The notes under the pieces are model-generated. The model worked only from the letters and a program-made list of their open reading frames with translations. It was not told the DNA's origin and searched no databases. From the NCBI RefSeq assembly GCF_040610475.1, contig NZ_JBEXMJ010000007.1:186001-250000 (forward strand): 64,000 bases of DNA. Direction: 5' to 3'. Shown in pieces: positions 18,795-26,753 of this stretch (the stretch's first letter is position 1; every line of letters starts with the position of its first letter). Position numbers and translations under genes: made by a program. This DNA comes from Actinopolymorpha sp. NPDC004070. GTDB lineage: Bacteria; Actinomycetota; Actinomycetes; Propionibacteriales; Actinopolymorphaceae.

Positions 18795-19958
18795 TCACGA
18801 AGGATGGAGCGAGGTGATGCGTCCGTCGTCCTCGAACAACCGGACCGGCCGCCCGAGGGCCTGGGACGTCGCGAGCTCCGCCAGCAGCGGGTGCTCCGAC
18901 GCCATGTCGGCTCCGTCGAGGCTGAGCCAGCCGCGGTCGGCGCCGTACACCCACACGTGGGTGTCGTCCTCGCCCGCCCACAGGGCGAGGACCGTCATCT
19001 CCGGTAGCAGGGCGCGCAGGGTGACGCCGGTGATGCCGTAGACCTCGGCACCACCGGGACCGGGGTAGGACTCGATGTCGCACTCGCCGTAGCCGATCCG
19101 GAAGAATCCCTGCTCGCCCCAGCCGGTTCCCCAGCTGTTCTTGGCGATCCAGCACTGTTGGGCGTCGTCGTAGCCGACCAGTACGACGCAGTGACCGCCG
19201 GTCGCCGCACCGGACAGGTGCCGGTAGACACCCGACCGGTAGCTGAAGAAGTCCTGGTACACCACGAGGCACGCGATGACGGCGCCGTAGGTGCGCAGAT
19301 GCTCCTTGATCGCACCCGGGCCGGCGCCGATCCGGGTGAAGCCGGTGACCCGCACCCGCCGGTCGAGCCAGCCGGGGTCCAGGCCCGCGTCGTCGGCGTC
19401 GTTCGGGGAGTACGGAAAGCAGTCCTCGAACGCCACGCCGTACTCCGTCACCGACGGCAGCAGCCGGCCCGGCCACCATCCGGTGTCCGCGCCCGCGCCG
19501 TCGGACCGGCCGTAACCGTGGAACGCGTGTGCCTCGGACAGATCCAGCGGCAGGTCGGGCATCCGCCTGGTGAACCGCGCGACGTGCTCGACGGCCGCGA
19601 GCGTCGCGAACGCCGCACAGCTGCCGCAGGGTCCCTGGTCCTTGACCGGAGTGGTGTAGTCGACGCCGCCCACGTCACGTAGGTCGAAGTGGCCCGCGTC
19701 GTCGGCGTCGCCGCCCGCTCCGGTCGGCCCGTCCCCGGAGCGCGGAGCCGGAGGGACGCGCGTCGCCGGCACGGTGCCCCGGCGCCCGCCCGGCCCGGCC
19801 CCGGCCGCACGGGGCCTCGGCAGCGGGACGCGAACCCGACCGGCGCGCTCGCTCTCCGACAGTGCCGTCATCGGGTTGCGCGCCATCTCCCAGGACGTGC
19901 CGGCTCCGGTCAGCATCCGATCGAGGTCGGTCAGGTCGAGGGGCTGGTGAACAGGCAT
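18795..19958 (-). CDS. Papain-like cysteine protease (C1 family) with extra C-terminal domain
   Basis: 387 residues. The papain core has the oxyanion glutamine and catalytic cysteine in KDQGPCGSCAAFATL (Q108, C114), the histidine in GGHCVVLVGYDD (H256) and the asparagine in IAKNSWGTGWGEQGFF (N274). The core begins with FDLRDVGGVDYTTPV (91-105). Residues 1-90 form a propeptide-like, Pro/Gly/Arg-rich region with no signal peptide or Tat motif, so secretion is not evident. Residues 320-387 form an additional domain shared with the downstream protein. ATG 19958 has a GGGGGAA ribosome-binding site; in-frame sequence further upstream is non-coding in character. A chagasin-like inhibitor gene is convergent. 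Confidence 0.88.
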   Translation of the reverse strand: MPVHQPLDLTDLDRMLTGAGTSWEMARNPMTALSESERAGRVRVPLPRPRAAGAGPGGRRGTVPATRVPPAPRSGDGPTGAGGDADDAGHFDLRDVGGVDYTTPVKDQGPCGSCAAFATLAAVEHVARFTRRMPDLPLDLSEAHAFHGYGRSDGAGADTGWWPGRLLPSVTEYGVAFEDCFPYSPNDADDAGLDPGWLDRRVRVTGFTRIGAGPGAIKEHLRTYGAVIACLVVYQDFFSYRSGVYRHLSGAATGGHCVVLVGYDDAQQCWIAKNSWGTGWGEQGFFRIGYGECDIESYPGPGGAEVYGITGVTLRALLPEMTVLALWAGEDDTHVWVYGADRGWLSLDGADMASEHPLLAELATSQALGRPVRLFEDDGRITSLHPS

Positions 19959-20469
19959 GGTTCCCCCGTGGGCGTTTCCGTGGGCGGTCCGGTGGATCGG
20001 GGATTCCGGTCGCCTGCGGGTACGCCGGTGCGGGCCCGGCGGCCGGTCTGGGTGGGGCTGGGGGTGGAACGAACTGGTGAGACGAGCACGGGGCCGTGGC
20101 GCGGGTCGACGGCGCCGTTCGGTGGGCCGCCGAAGCGTGCGGGCCCGGTGCTCTGCGACGTCTCCATGGACGCCCTCCAAGGGGTCCCGGGGGTGTTGAC
20201 TTCCGGGGCCTTGGGTTCTGGGTACTCCTATGTGAGAAGAGTGACAAGTGATAACCGGAAAGTAGTCGTTACAGTTCGATGAAAGTTCAGATATGCGGAA
20301 ACGCCTGGTCAGCGAGGGGTTCGGGTGGGTTCGCGAGGTCTGGCGGGCGCCGGTGGCCGACCCGGCGCGGGTCCCCGCCCTGTCGGAGCGGCACCCTAAG
20401 CTGACGCGGGTCGGGCGTGAACGGGACAGTTCACGACATCCGGCACACGACTTCCCGGGAGGAACAGGC
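19959..20469. promoter_or_regulatory. Divergent promoter region, protease operon / thyX
   Basis: 511 bases without a credible gene. The stretch 20196-20310 is clearly AT-richer than its surroundings. On the minus strand TTATCA followed 18 bases later by TAGGAG (about 20252 down to 20223) is a possible promoter for the protease operon. On the plus strand TTGACT at 20196 has no well-spaced partner. Nothing else is recognised. Confidence 0.3.
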
Positions 20470-21282
20470 ATGGGTGGTGCGACGGCGGCGACCGACGTGG
20501 ACGCACGGACGGATGACCAGGCCGTGACGGGGGAGAGGAGCGAGCCGGTGGCCGCAGAAGCCGACGGCGCGGAGGCGGAGTTCCGCGACGACGTGTCGGT
20601 CGAGCTGGTCCGGTCGGCCGCCCGCGACGCCGACGTGCTCTTCGCGGCCCGGGTGTCGACCAAGGGCGAGCAGTCCCTGGACGACGTGGAGGCCGACGCC
20701 GAGCGGTCCCGCGGCCTGATCAACTACCTCATGCGGTCCCGGCACGGCAGCCCCTTCGAGCACAACTCGATGACCTTCTACGTGCACGCGCCGATCTTCG
20801 TCTTCCGCGAGCTGATGCGGCACCGGATCGCCTCCTATAACGAGGAGTCCGGGCGTTACCGCGAGCTGCGGCCGGTGTTCTACGTCCCCGGTCCCGAGCG
20901 CAGGCTGGTGCAGGAGGGCAAGCCCGGCCACTACCAGTTCGTGTCCGGCACTCCGGAGCAGCACGCGCTGGTCGAACGCGAGACCCGCGAGCAGTGCACC
21001 CGGGCCTACGCGTCCTACCAGCGCATGCTCGCGGCGGGCGTCGCCCGCGAGGTGGCCAGGATCGTGTTGCCGCTCACGATCTACTCCTCGGCCTACGTCA
21101 CCGTCAACGCCCGCTCGCTGATGAACATCCTGTCGCTGCGCACCAACCGGGAGGAGTCCGCGGTCCCGTCCTACCCGCAGCGCGAGATCGAGATGGTGGC
21201 GGAGCGGATGGAGGCGGCCTGGGCGGGGTTGATGCCACTCAGCCACGCGGCCTTCGTCCGCAACGGCCGGGTGTCCCCCTGA
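20470..21282 (+). CDS. thyX: FAD-dependent thymidylate synthase ThyX
   Basis: Makes dTMP from dUMP using methylene-tetrahydrofolate, FAD and NADPH. The ThyX signature RHRxxSxNxxSxR is exact as RHRIASYNEESGR (117-129), and the SLMNILSLRTN stretch supplies dUMP/FAD contacts. ATG 20470 follows GGGAGGAAC; 270 residues. The first 40 residues are an acidic Asp/Glu/Ala extension before the conserved SVELVRSAARDADVLFAAR start. Synteny with dapA and rnj is the standard actinobacterial order. Confidence 0.96.
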   Translation: MGGATAATDVDARTDDQAVTGERSEPVAAEADGAEAEFRDDVSVELVRSAARDADVLFAARVSTKGEQSLDDVEADAERSRGLINYLMRSRHGSPFEHNSMTFYVHAPIFVFRELMRHRIASYNEESGRYRELRPVFYVPGPERRLVQEGKPGHYQFVSGTPEQHALVERETREQCTRAYASYQRMLAAGVAREVARIVLPLTIYSSAYVTVNARSLMNILSLRTNREESAVPSYPQREIEMVAERMEAAWAGLMPLSHAAFVRNGRVSP

Positions 21283-21359
21283 GCGGGCCCCCGCATCCCG
21301 CCCGGCCGCGTCGTCGTCGCGCATAGAACACCGCTACGCGACTTCTCCTCCGGCTTGCC

Positions 21360-21382
21360 GAGCGGGCGCGGATGACCCGCTC
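21360..21382. terminator. Bidirectional hairpin between thyX and the thrS-like gene
   Basis: GAGCGGG (21360-21366) pairs with CCCGCTC (21376-21382) across a 9-nt loop, between the convergent stops; the right arm reaches the stop codon of the minus-strand gene. Confidence 0.45.
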
Positions 21383-22733
21383 AGTCGGTGAGCCCGAGGT
21401 CGAGGCGCCGGTCGGCGACGACCGACGCCACGGCGTCGACGAAGGCGTCGACCGGCATCGCCGGTAGCCGGCGGTCGTCCCGCAGCCGGACCGCCACGGT
21501 GCCTGCCTCGGCCTCCCGCCCGCCGACCACCGCGAGGTAAGGCACCCGGCGCGGGCGAGCGGCCCGCACCCGCGCGCCCAGGCTCTCGTCGCGGTCGTCC
21601 ACGTCCACCCGCAGGCCCGCCCCCTCGGCCCGCTGCGCCACCGCCCGGGCCGCCTCCGCCTGTTCCGGGCTCACCGGGAGGACGAGCACCTGCACCGGCG
21701 CGAGCCACGGCGGGAGTGCACCGGCGTGCGCCTCCAGCAGGTAGGCCATCATGCGTTCCATCGACGCCAGCACGCTCCGGTGCACCATCGCCGGCCGGCG
21801 CCGGCTGCCGTCGGGAGCGACGTACTCCAGGTCGAACCGCTCCGGCTGGAAGAGGTCCACCTGCACGGTCGACAAGGTGAACTCCCGCCCGTGCGCGTCG
21901 TACACCTGGACGTCGATCTTCGGGCCGTAGAACGCCGCCTCGCCCCGCACCTCGCGCACCCGCACGCCGTGCTGGTCCAGCGCGTCCCGCAGGATCGCCT
22001 CGGCCCGCTCCCACATCGACGGCTCGCCCGCGTAGGACTTGCCCTCCTCGGGCGGGCCGGGCAGGGACAGCCGGTGGTACGCCGCGCGGATGCCGAGCAC
22101 GTCGTACGCTTCGTCGATCATCGCCAGCGCCCGCACCGCCTCCCGCGCGGCCTCCTCCGGCGGGCAGAAGATGTGCGCGTCGTTCAGGGTGATGCCCCGC
22201 ACCCTGGTGAGGCCGCCCACCACCCCGGACCGCTCCATCCGGTACATCGACCCGACCTCGCCGATCCGCAGCGGCAGCTCCCGGTGGCTGCGCAGCCGGG
22301 AGCGGTAGACCAGGGCGTGGTGCGGGCACAACACGGGCCGCAGGACGAGGTCCTCACCGCCCACCCGGAAGGGCGGGAACATGTCCGGCCCGAAGTGCTG
22401 CCAGTGTCCGGAGCGTTCGTACAGCGCGCGCTTGCCCACGGCGGGGGTACGCACGTGCCGGTAGCCCTGGCGGCGTTCCAGGTCGAGGACGTAGCGCTCG
22501 AGTTCGGCGACGACGGCGGCGCCGTCGGGCAGCCAGAGCGGGAAGCCGGCGCCGACGAGTTCGTCGCCGGTGAAGATGTCGAGGTCGCGGCCGAGCCGGC
22601 GGTGGTCGACCGGTTCGTCCTGCCGGGACTCACCGGGCGCGCCGGGTTGTCCGGGTTCGAACGGTTCGACCGGTTCGCCGGGAACGTCGTGAACCTGGTC
22701 GAGTGACTTCGGCCGGGACTGGGATTCGTACAT
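21381..22733 (-). CDS. Short threonyl-tRNA synthetase-like protein without editing domain
   Basis: 450 residues: a class II aaRS catalytic core plus the anticodon-binding domain of ThrRS. The TGS and editing (N1/N2) domains that bring normal ThrRS to about 650 residues are missing. Class II motif 2 is RMERSG...LTRVRGITLNDAHIF and motif 3 is PAMVHRSVLASMERMMAYL. The three zinc ligands are conserved (C in LRPVLCPHH, H in NDAHIF, H in MVHRS), so catalysis is likely. The C-terminal VQVLVLPVSPEQAEAA starts the anticodon-binding domain. ATG 22733 has a GAAGGAG site. It could be an accessory, stress or antibiotic-resistant ThrRS, or a homologue with a non-translational role. Confidence 0.85.
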   Translation of the reverse strand: MYESQSRPKSLDQVHDVPGEPVEPFEPGQPGAPGESRQDEPVDHRRLGRDLDIFTGDELVGAGFPLWLPDGAAVVAELERYVLDLERRQGYRHVRTPAVGKRALYERSGHWQHFGPDMFPPFRVGGEDLVLRPVLCPHHALVYRSRLRSHRELPLRIGEVGSMYRMERSGVVGGLTRVRGITLNDAHIFCPPEEAAREAVRALAMIDEAYDVLGIRAAYHRLSLPGPPEEGKSYAGEPSMWERAEAILRDALDQHGVRVREVRGEAAFYGPKIDVQVYDAHGREFTLSTVQVDLFQPERFDLEYVAPDGSRRRPAMVHRSVLASMERMMAYLLEAHAGALPPWLAPVQVLVLPVSPEQAEAARAVAQRAEGAGLRVDVDDRDESLGARVRAARPRRVPYLAVVGGREAEAGTVAVRLRDDRRLPAMPVDAFVDAVASVVADRRLDLGLTD

Positions 22734-22763
22734 CGGGGTTCGTCTCCTTCGGGTGAGGGAGGG

Positions 22764-22803
22764 AGCACCCCGAGTGCTGGACGGCCCGGGAAGTGCTCCC
22801 GGG
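22764..22803 (-). promoter_or_regulatory. Two hairpins in the leader of the thrS-like gene
   Basis: CCCGGGA/TCCCGGG (22785-22803, 7 bp) and AGCAC/GTGCT (22764-22778, 5 bp) lie 30-70 bases upstream of the ATG on the minus strand. No T-box consensus is recognised in this leader. Confidence 0.3.
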
Positions 22804-22991
22804 CGGTCCGCGTGGGCCGTGTTACCGACTGATCGTCGAGAAAAGATCGTCGGGACGAGGCCGCCGCGTCGCGGGAAGCGACTGCGGCGTCGTCGTGCTG
22901 AACAGGACCGGCGCGATGTTCACACGCCGAGAGTAGCGGAGATCGCGGCTGTTCGTGCCGCCACCGGCTCCGCCGGTCAACCCCCGACCGG

Positions 22992-22997
22992 TAGCGT
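22992..22997 (+). promoter_or_regulatory. Putative -10 box for dapA
   Basis: TAGCGT ends 8 bases before the dapA ATG. A GAGG (22998-23001) could serve as ribosome-binding site only if transcription began further upstream; a leaderless or near-leaderless transcript is plausible. Confidence 0.4.
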
Positions 22998-23005
22998 GAG
23001 GTCTC

Positions 23006-23923
23006 ATGGCTCCCAGCTCAACGCCAGCCGAGGCGCCCCGCGCCCCCCTCGGCCGCGTCCTCACCGCGATGGTCACGCCGTTCACCGCCGGTGGCGACCT
23101 CGACCTTCCCGCCGCGCAGCGCCTGGCCTCCCACCTGGTCGACTCCGGCAACGACGGCCTGGTGGTCAGTGGCACCACCGGAGAGTCGCCCACCACCAGC
23201 GAAGCCGAGAAGGACGCGCTGCTGCGGGCGGTCGTGGAGGCGGTCGGCGACCGGGCGACCGTCCTCGCCGGTACCGGCACCAACGACACCCGGCACGCGG
23301 TCGAGCTGTCGGTCCAGGCCGAGAAGGCCGGCGCGCACGGCCTGCTCGTGGTGACGCCGTACTACAACAAGCCCCCGCAGGAAGGCCTGCTGGCGCACTT
23401 CAGCACCGTCGCCGACTCCACCGGCCTGCCGGTGATGCTGTACGACATCCCGGGCCGCACCGGCACCGCGATCGCGACCGAGACGCTGATCCGGCTCGCC
23501 GAGCACGACCGGATCGTCGCGGTGAAGGACGCGAAGGGCGACATCGCCGGCACCACCGCCGTGCTGGCGCGCTCCGATCTCGCCTACTACAGCGGGTCCG
23601 ACGAGTGGAACCTCGCCCTGCTGGCGACCGGCGCCGTCGGCGTGGTGAGCGTCGTCGCGCACGTCGCGGCCAGGGAGTACGCCGACATGCTTGCCGCCGT
23701 CGACGCGGGTGATCTCGCGTCGGCCCGGGCGATCGACCGCCGCCTGGTCCCGGCGTTCCAGGCGATCATGACCCGAACCCAAGGAGCGATCATGGCCAAG
23801 GCCGCGCTCGAAGTGCTGGGCGTCCTGCCCGGCCGTACTGTCCGACCTCCGCTGGTTCCCGCCACGGAGGACCAGATCCGGGGTCTGGAAGCCGACCTGC
23901 GGGCGGCTGGACTCACCTCATGA
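23006..23923 (+). CDS. dapA: 4-hydroxy-tetrahydrodipicolinate synthase
   Basis: Condenses pyruvate with aspartate semialdehyde, the first committed step to diaminopimelate and lysine. The pyruvate-binding GTTGES (56-61), catalytic Tyr in LPVMLYDIPGRTG (Y146) and Schiff-base Lys in VAVKDAKGD (K174) are all present; TPYYNKPPQEGL is typical. 305 residues. It overlaps rnj by ATGA, the usual dapA-rnj pair of actinobacteria. The intact motifs contrast with the two DHDPS-like proteins at 25652 and 28094. Confidence 0.96.
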   Translation: MAPSSTPAEAPRAPLGRVLTAMVTPFTAGGDLDLPAAQRLASHLVDSGNDGLVVSGTTGESPTTSEAEKDALLRAVVEAVGDRATVLAGTGTNDTRHAVELSVQAEKAGAHGLLVVTPYYNKPPQEGLLAHFSTVADSTGLPVMLYDIPGRTGTAIATETLIRLAEHDRIVAVKDAKGDIAGTTAVLARSDLAYYSGSDEWNLALLATGAVGVVSVVAHVAAREYADMLAAVDAGDLASARAIDRRLVPAFQAIMTRTQGAIMAKAALEVLGVLPGRTVRPPLVPATEDQIRGLEADLRAAGLTS

Positions 23924-25611
23924 GCCACCCGCACCCCGATCTCGGCGCCCCTGCCCAGCTTCCTCCCGGCGCGCTCCGCGTCACCCCTCTCGGCGGTCTC
24001 GGCGAGATCGGCCGCAACATGACGGTCTTCGAGCACGACGGCCGGCTGCTGATCGTCGACTGCGGCGTGCTCTTCCCCGAGGACAAGCACCCCGGCGTCG
24101 ACCTGATCCTGCCCGACTTCGAGCCGATCCGGCACCGCCTGGACGACATCGAGGCGCTCGTCCTCACCCACGGGCACGAGGACCACATCGGCGCCGTGCC
24201 GTACCTCCTGCGCGAGCGTCCCGACATCCCGGTCGTCGGTTCCCAGCTCACCCTGGCGCTGCTGGACGGCAAGCTGCGCGAGCACCGGCTGAAGGACGTA
24301 CCGCACCACGTCGTCCGCGAACGCCAGCGGACCCGGTTCGGCCCGTTCGACCTGGAGTTCGTGTCGGTCAACCACTCGATCCCGGACGCGCTGGCGGTGG
24401 CCATCCGCACCGGCGCGGGGACCGTCCTGCACACCGGTGACTTCAAGATGGACCAGCTTCCGCTGGACCGCAGGCTCACCGACCTGCGGGCGTTCGCCCG
24501 GCTCGGCGAGGAGGGCGTCGACCTCTTCCTGGTCGACTCCACCAACGCCGAGATGCCCGGCTTCACTGTCTCCGAGCGCGACATCACCCCCACGATCGAC
24601 CGGGTGTTCGCCCGGGCCGACCGCCGGATCATCGTCGCCTGCTTCGCCTCGCACGTGCACCGCGTCCAGCAGGTGATGGACGCCGCCGTCGAGCACGGCC
24701 GCAAGGTGGCCTACGTCGGGCGGTCGATGGTCCGCAACATGGGTATCGCCAGCGACCTGGGGTTCCTGCGGGTGCCGCCGAACACCGTGATCGACGTACG
24801 CGAGGTGGACAAGTACGAGCCCAACGAGGTTGTACTGATCTCCACCGGTTCGCAGGGCGAGCCGCTGTCGGCGCTGTCCCGCATCGCCGCCCGCGACCAC
24901 CCGCAGATCCGGATCGAGGTCGGCGACACGGTCGTACTGGCGTCGTCGCTGATCCCCGGCAACGAGAACGCCGTCTACCGCGTGATCAACGGGCTGTCGC
25001 GGTGGGGCGCCAACGTGGTGCACAAGGGGAACGCGCTCGTGCACGTGTCCGGTCACGCGTCCGCAGGTGAGCTGCTGTACTGCTACAACATCATCCGCCC
25101 CCGCAACGTCATGCCGGTGCACGGCGAGATCCGGCACATGCGCGCCAACGCCGACCTCGCGGTGTCCACCGGGGTGCCGCGCGAACGCGTCGTGCTCGCC
25201 GAGGACGGAGTGGTGGTCGACCTGATCGACGGTGTCGCCAGGATCGCCGGGAAGGTCGACTGCGGCTACGTCTACGTCGACGGCTCGACCGTGGGCGACA
25301 TCACCGAGACGTCTCTGAAGGACCGCCGCATCCTCGGCGAGGAGGGCTTCATCTCCGTCATCGTGGTGGTCGACTCGGTGACCGGGAAGGTGACCGGGGG
25401 ACCGGAGATCAAGGCCCGTGGCTTCGCCGAGGACGACTCGGTCTTCGATCCGGTGCTGGAGAAGATCTCCGACGCGCTGGACCGGGCCGGCCGCGACGGC
25501 GTGGACGACACCTATCAGCTGCAGCAGCTGATCCGGCGCACCATCGGCAAGTGGGTGAGTGACACCCACCGCCGCCGGCCGATGATCATTCCGGTGGTCG
25601 TGGAGGTCTGA
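23920..25611 (+). CDS. rnj: Ribonuclease J
   Basis: Zinc-dependent 5'-3' exo- and endoribonuclease of the beta-CASP metallo-beta-lactamase family, active in rRNA and mRNA maturation. The metal motif is LTHGHEDHIGAVPYLL (H84, H86, D88, H89), with further ligands in the VNHSIPDA and LHTGDFKMD segments. The beta-CASP motifs include CFASHVHRVQQV and STGSQGEPLSAL. A C-terminal domain follows (to residue 563). ATG 23920 overlaps the dapA stop. Confidence 0.96.
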   Translation: MSHPHPDLGAPAQLPPGALRVTPLGGLGEIGRNMTVFEHDGRLLIVDCGVLFPEDKHPGVDLILPDFEPIRHRLDDIEALVLTHGHEDHIGAVPYLLRERPDIPVVGSQLTLALLDGKLREHRLKDVPHHVVRERQRTRFGPFDLEFVSVNHSIPDALAVAIRTGAGTVLHTGDFKMDQLPLDRRLTDLRAFARLGEEGVDLFLVDSTNAEMPGFTVSERDITPTIDRVFARADRRIIVACFASHVHRVQQVMDAAVEHGRKVAYVGRSMVRNMGIASDLGFLRVPPNTVIDVREVDKYEPNEVVLISTGSQGEPLSALSRIAARDHPQIRIEVGDTVVLASSLIPGNENAVYRVINGLSRWGANVVHKGNALVHVSGHASAGELLYCYNIIRPRNVMPVHGEIRHMRANADLAVSTGVPRERVVLAEDGVVVDLIDGVARIAGKVDCGYVYVDGSTVGDITETSLKDRRILGEEGFISVIVVVDSVTGKVTGGPEIKARGFAEDDSVFDPVLEKISDALDRAGRDGVDDTYQLQQLIRRTIGKWVSDTHRRRPMIIPVVVEV

Positions 25612-25627
25612 GGCTCCGAGCGCCCGC

Positions 25628-25653
25628 GAGCGCCCGCGCGTGTGCGGGCGCTC
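25628..25653. terminator. Bidirectional terminator after rnj
   Basis: A perfect 10-bp stem GAGCGCCCGC / GCGGGCGCTC with a 6-nt loop, between rnj and the convergent minus-strand gene whose stop it touches. Confidence 0.65.
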
Positions 25654-26629
25654 AGCCGGCGAGGGCTTCCAGCTGCTTGAGCAGGGAGGCGCGTTCACCG
25701 GCGGGCAGCACCGGGGCGTACGGGTCGAACGCGACGTCGGCGGGCAGCAGGCCCTGCCATGCCGCCACCCAGGCCATCCGCTGGACGTAGCCCTCCATCG
25801 GTTCCCGGAACGTCAACCGGGCAAGGGCGTCCAGCCTCTCGGAAGCGCGGACGAACTCCGCGAGGTCGCCGCGCGTCCAGGTGTCCAGGACGGCGGCCGA
25901 CCACGCGGGCAGCGCGGCGGCGATCCCGAGCAGCGCGGCCTGGGCTCCCCACATCAGCGACGGGCCGTACATCCGGTCCTCGCCGGTGAACACCAGCGCG
26001 TCCGGGGCCGTGGCGGTGGTCACCTCGAGCAGGTCCTGACAGGCCATCGCGTCGTCCAGCAAGGCCAGCTTGACACCGCACACCCACGGCAGCGCGAGGA
26101 GCTCAGCGAGCGTACCCACGTCGTACTGCAGGCGGCTCGCGCGCTCGTACAACACGAACGCCACCAGCGGGAGACCGACCTCCTCGCCGAGCCGGACGTG
26201 CAGGTCGACGGTCGCGGCCCGGTCGGCGTACGGCACGGGGGACACCAGCAGCGCCCGGGCGCCGGCGTCACGCAGCCGGGCGCCGAGGGCGACGAGTTCG
26301 TCCGGGTTGCCGGCGCCGGTCGGCAACGACAGACCGGCCACGACGGGCGCCCCGGTGGCCTGTGCGCTCTCGCGGACCAGGTAGGTCAGGTCGTCGGCGG
26401 GGAGGTGGACACCGCGGCCGGTGTGCGCGCCGACCGCGAGGCCACGCGCGCCTCCGTCGGTGAGCGCGGCGGCGTACGGCGCGACGGCCGAGCGGGCCAC
26501 GGTGCCGTCGGGGTGGAACGGCGTGAGTGTCGCGGCGACGAGCCCGCCGCGCAGCAGGTCGCGCACCTGTGCGACGGCCGTGGCCGCGCCGGGCGCCGGG
26601 TTTCCGGGCGATCTCGGACTGCTGGTCAT
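25652..26629 (-). CDS. DHDPS/NAL-family aldolase-like protein (atypical)
   Basis: 325 residues with the TIM-barrel fold of the dihydrodipicolinate synthase/N-acetylneuraminate lyase superfamily (GGLVAATLTPFHPDGTV start). The Schiff-base lysine is in VCGVKLALLDD and a Tyr in VAFVLYERASR matches the catalytic tyrosine. The pyruvate-carboxylate motif GTTGE is replaced by AVGAHTGRGVHL, so it is not a canonical DapA. Likely substrates are 2-keto-3-deoxy sugar acids, inferred from the neighbouring sugar-acid genes. ATG 26629. A divergent regulator gene starts 125 bases away. Confidence 0.8.
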   Translation of the reverse strand: MTSSPRSPGNPAPGAATAVAQVRDLLRGGLVAATLTPFHPDGTVARSAVAPYAAALTDGGARGLAVGAHTGRGVHLPADDLTYLVRESAQATGAPVVAGLSLPTGAGNPDELVALGARLRDAGARALLVSPVPYADRAATVDLHVRLGEEVGLPLVAFVLYERASRLQYDVGTLAELLALPWVCGVKLALLDDAMACQDLLEVTTATAPDALVFTGEDRMYGPSLMWGAQAALLGIAAALPAWSAAVLDTWTRGDLAEFVRASERLDALARLTFREPMEGYVQRMAWVAAWQGLLPADVAFDPYAPVLPAGERASLLKQLEALAG

Positions 26630-26740
26630 GGTCCCGAGTCTGCCCTGTCCGGGGCCGGATGCCGATGGGCGTGCCGTCTTCGAAAATAGCCGGCACCGGC
26701 CCACCGGCCGGGAGTGCGGGCGGGGTTCCGGCGCAGGCCG

Positions 26741-26746
26741 TAACGT
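26741..26746 (+). promoter_or_regulatory. Putative -10 box, leaderless regulator gene
   Basis: TAACGT ends 7 bases before the ATG at 26754 and no Shine-Dalgarno sequence is present. Confidence 0.45.
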
Positions 26747-26753
26747 ACGCGCC

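Noticed and set aside
9015..20469. Prophage or integrative element
   Set aside because: No integrase, transposase, phage structural gene, tRNA target or flanking direct repeats were seen.
22826..22860. Regulatory direct repeat GATCGTC
   Set aside because: Two short copies only; too little to separate from chance.
22734..23005. T-box riboswitch for the thrS-like gene
   Set aside because: Hairpins are present, but the conserved T-box sequence and a specifier loop were not found.
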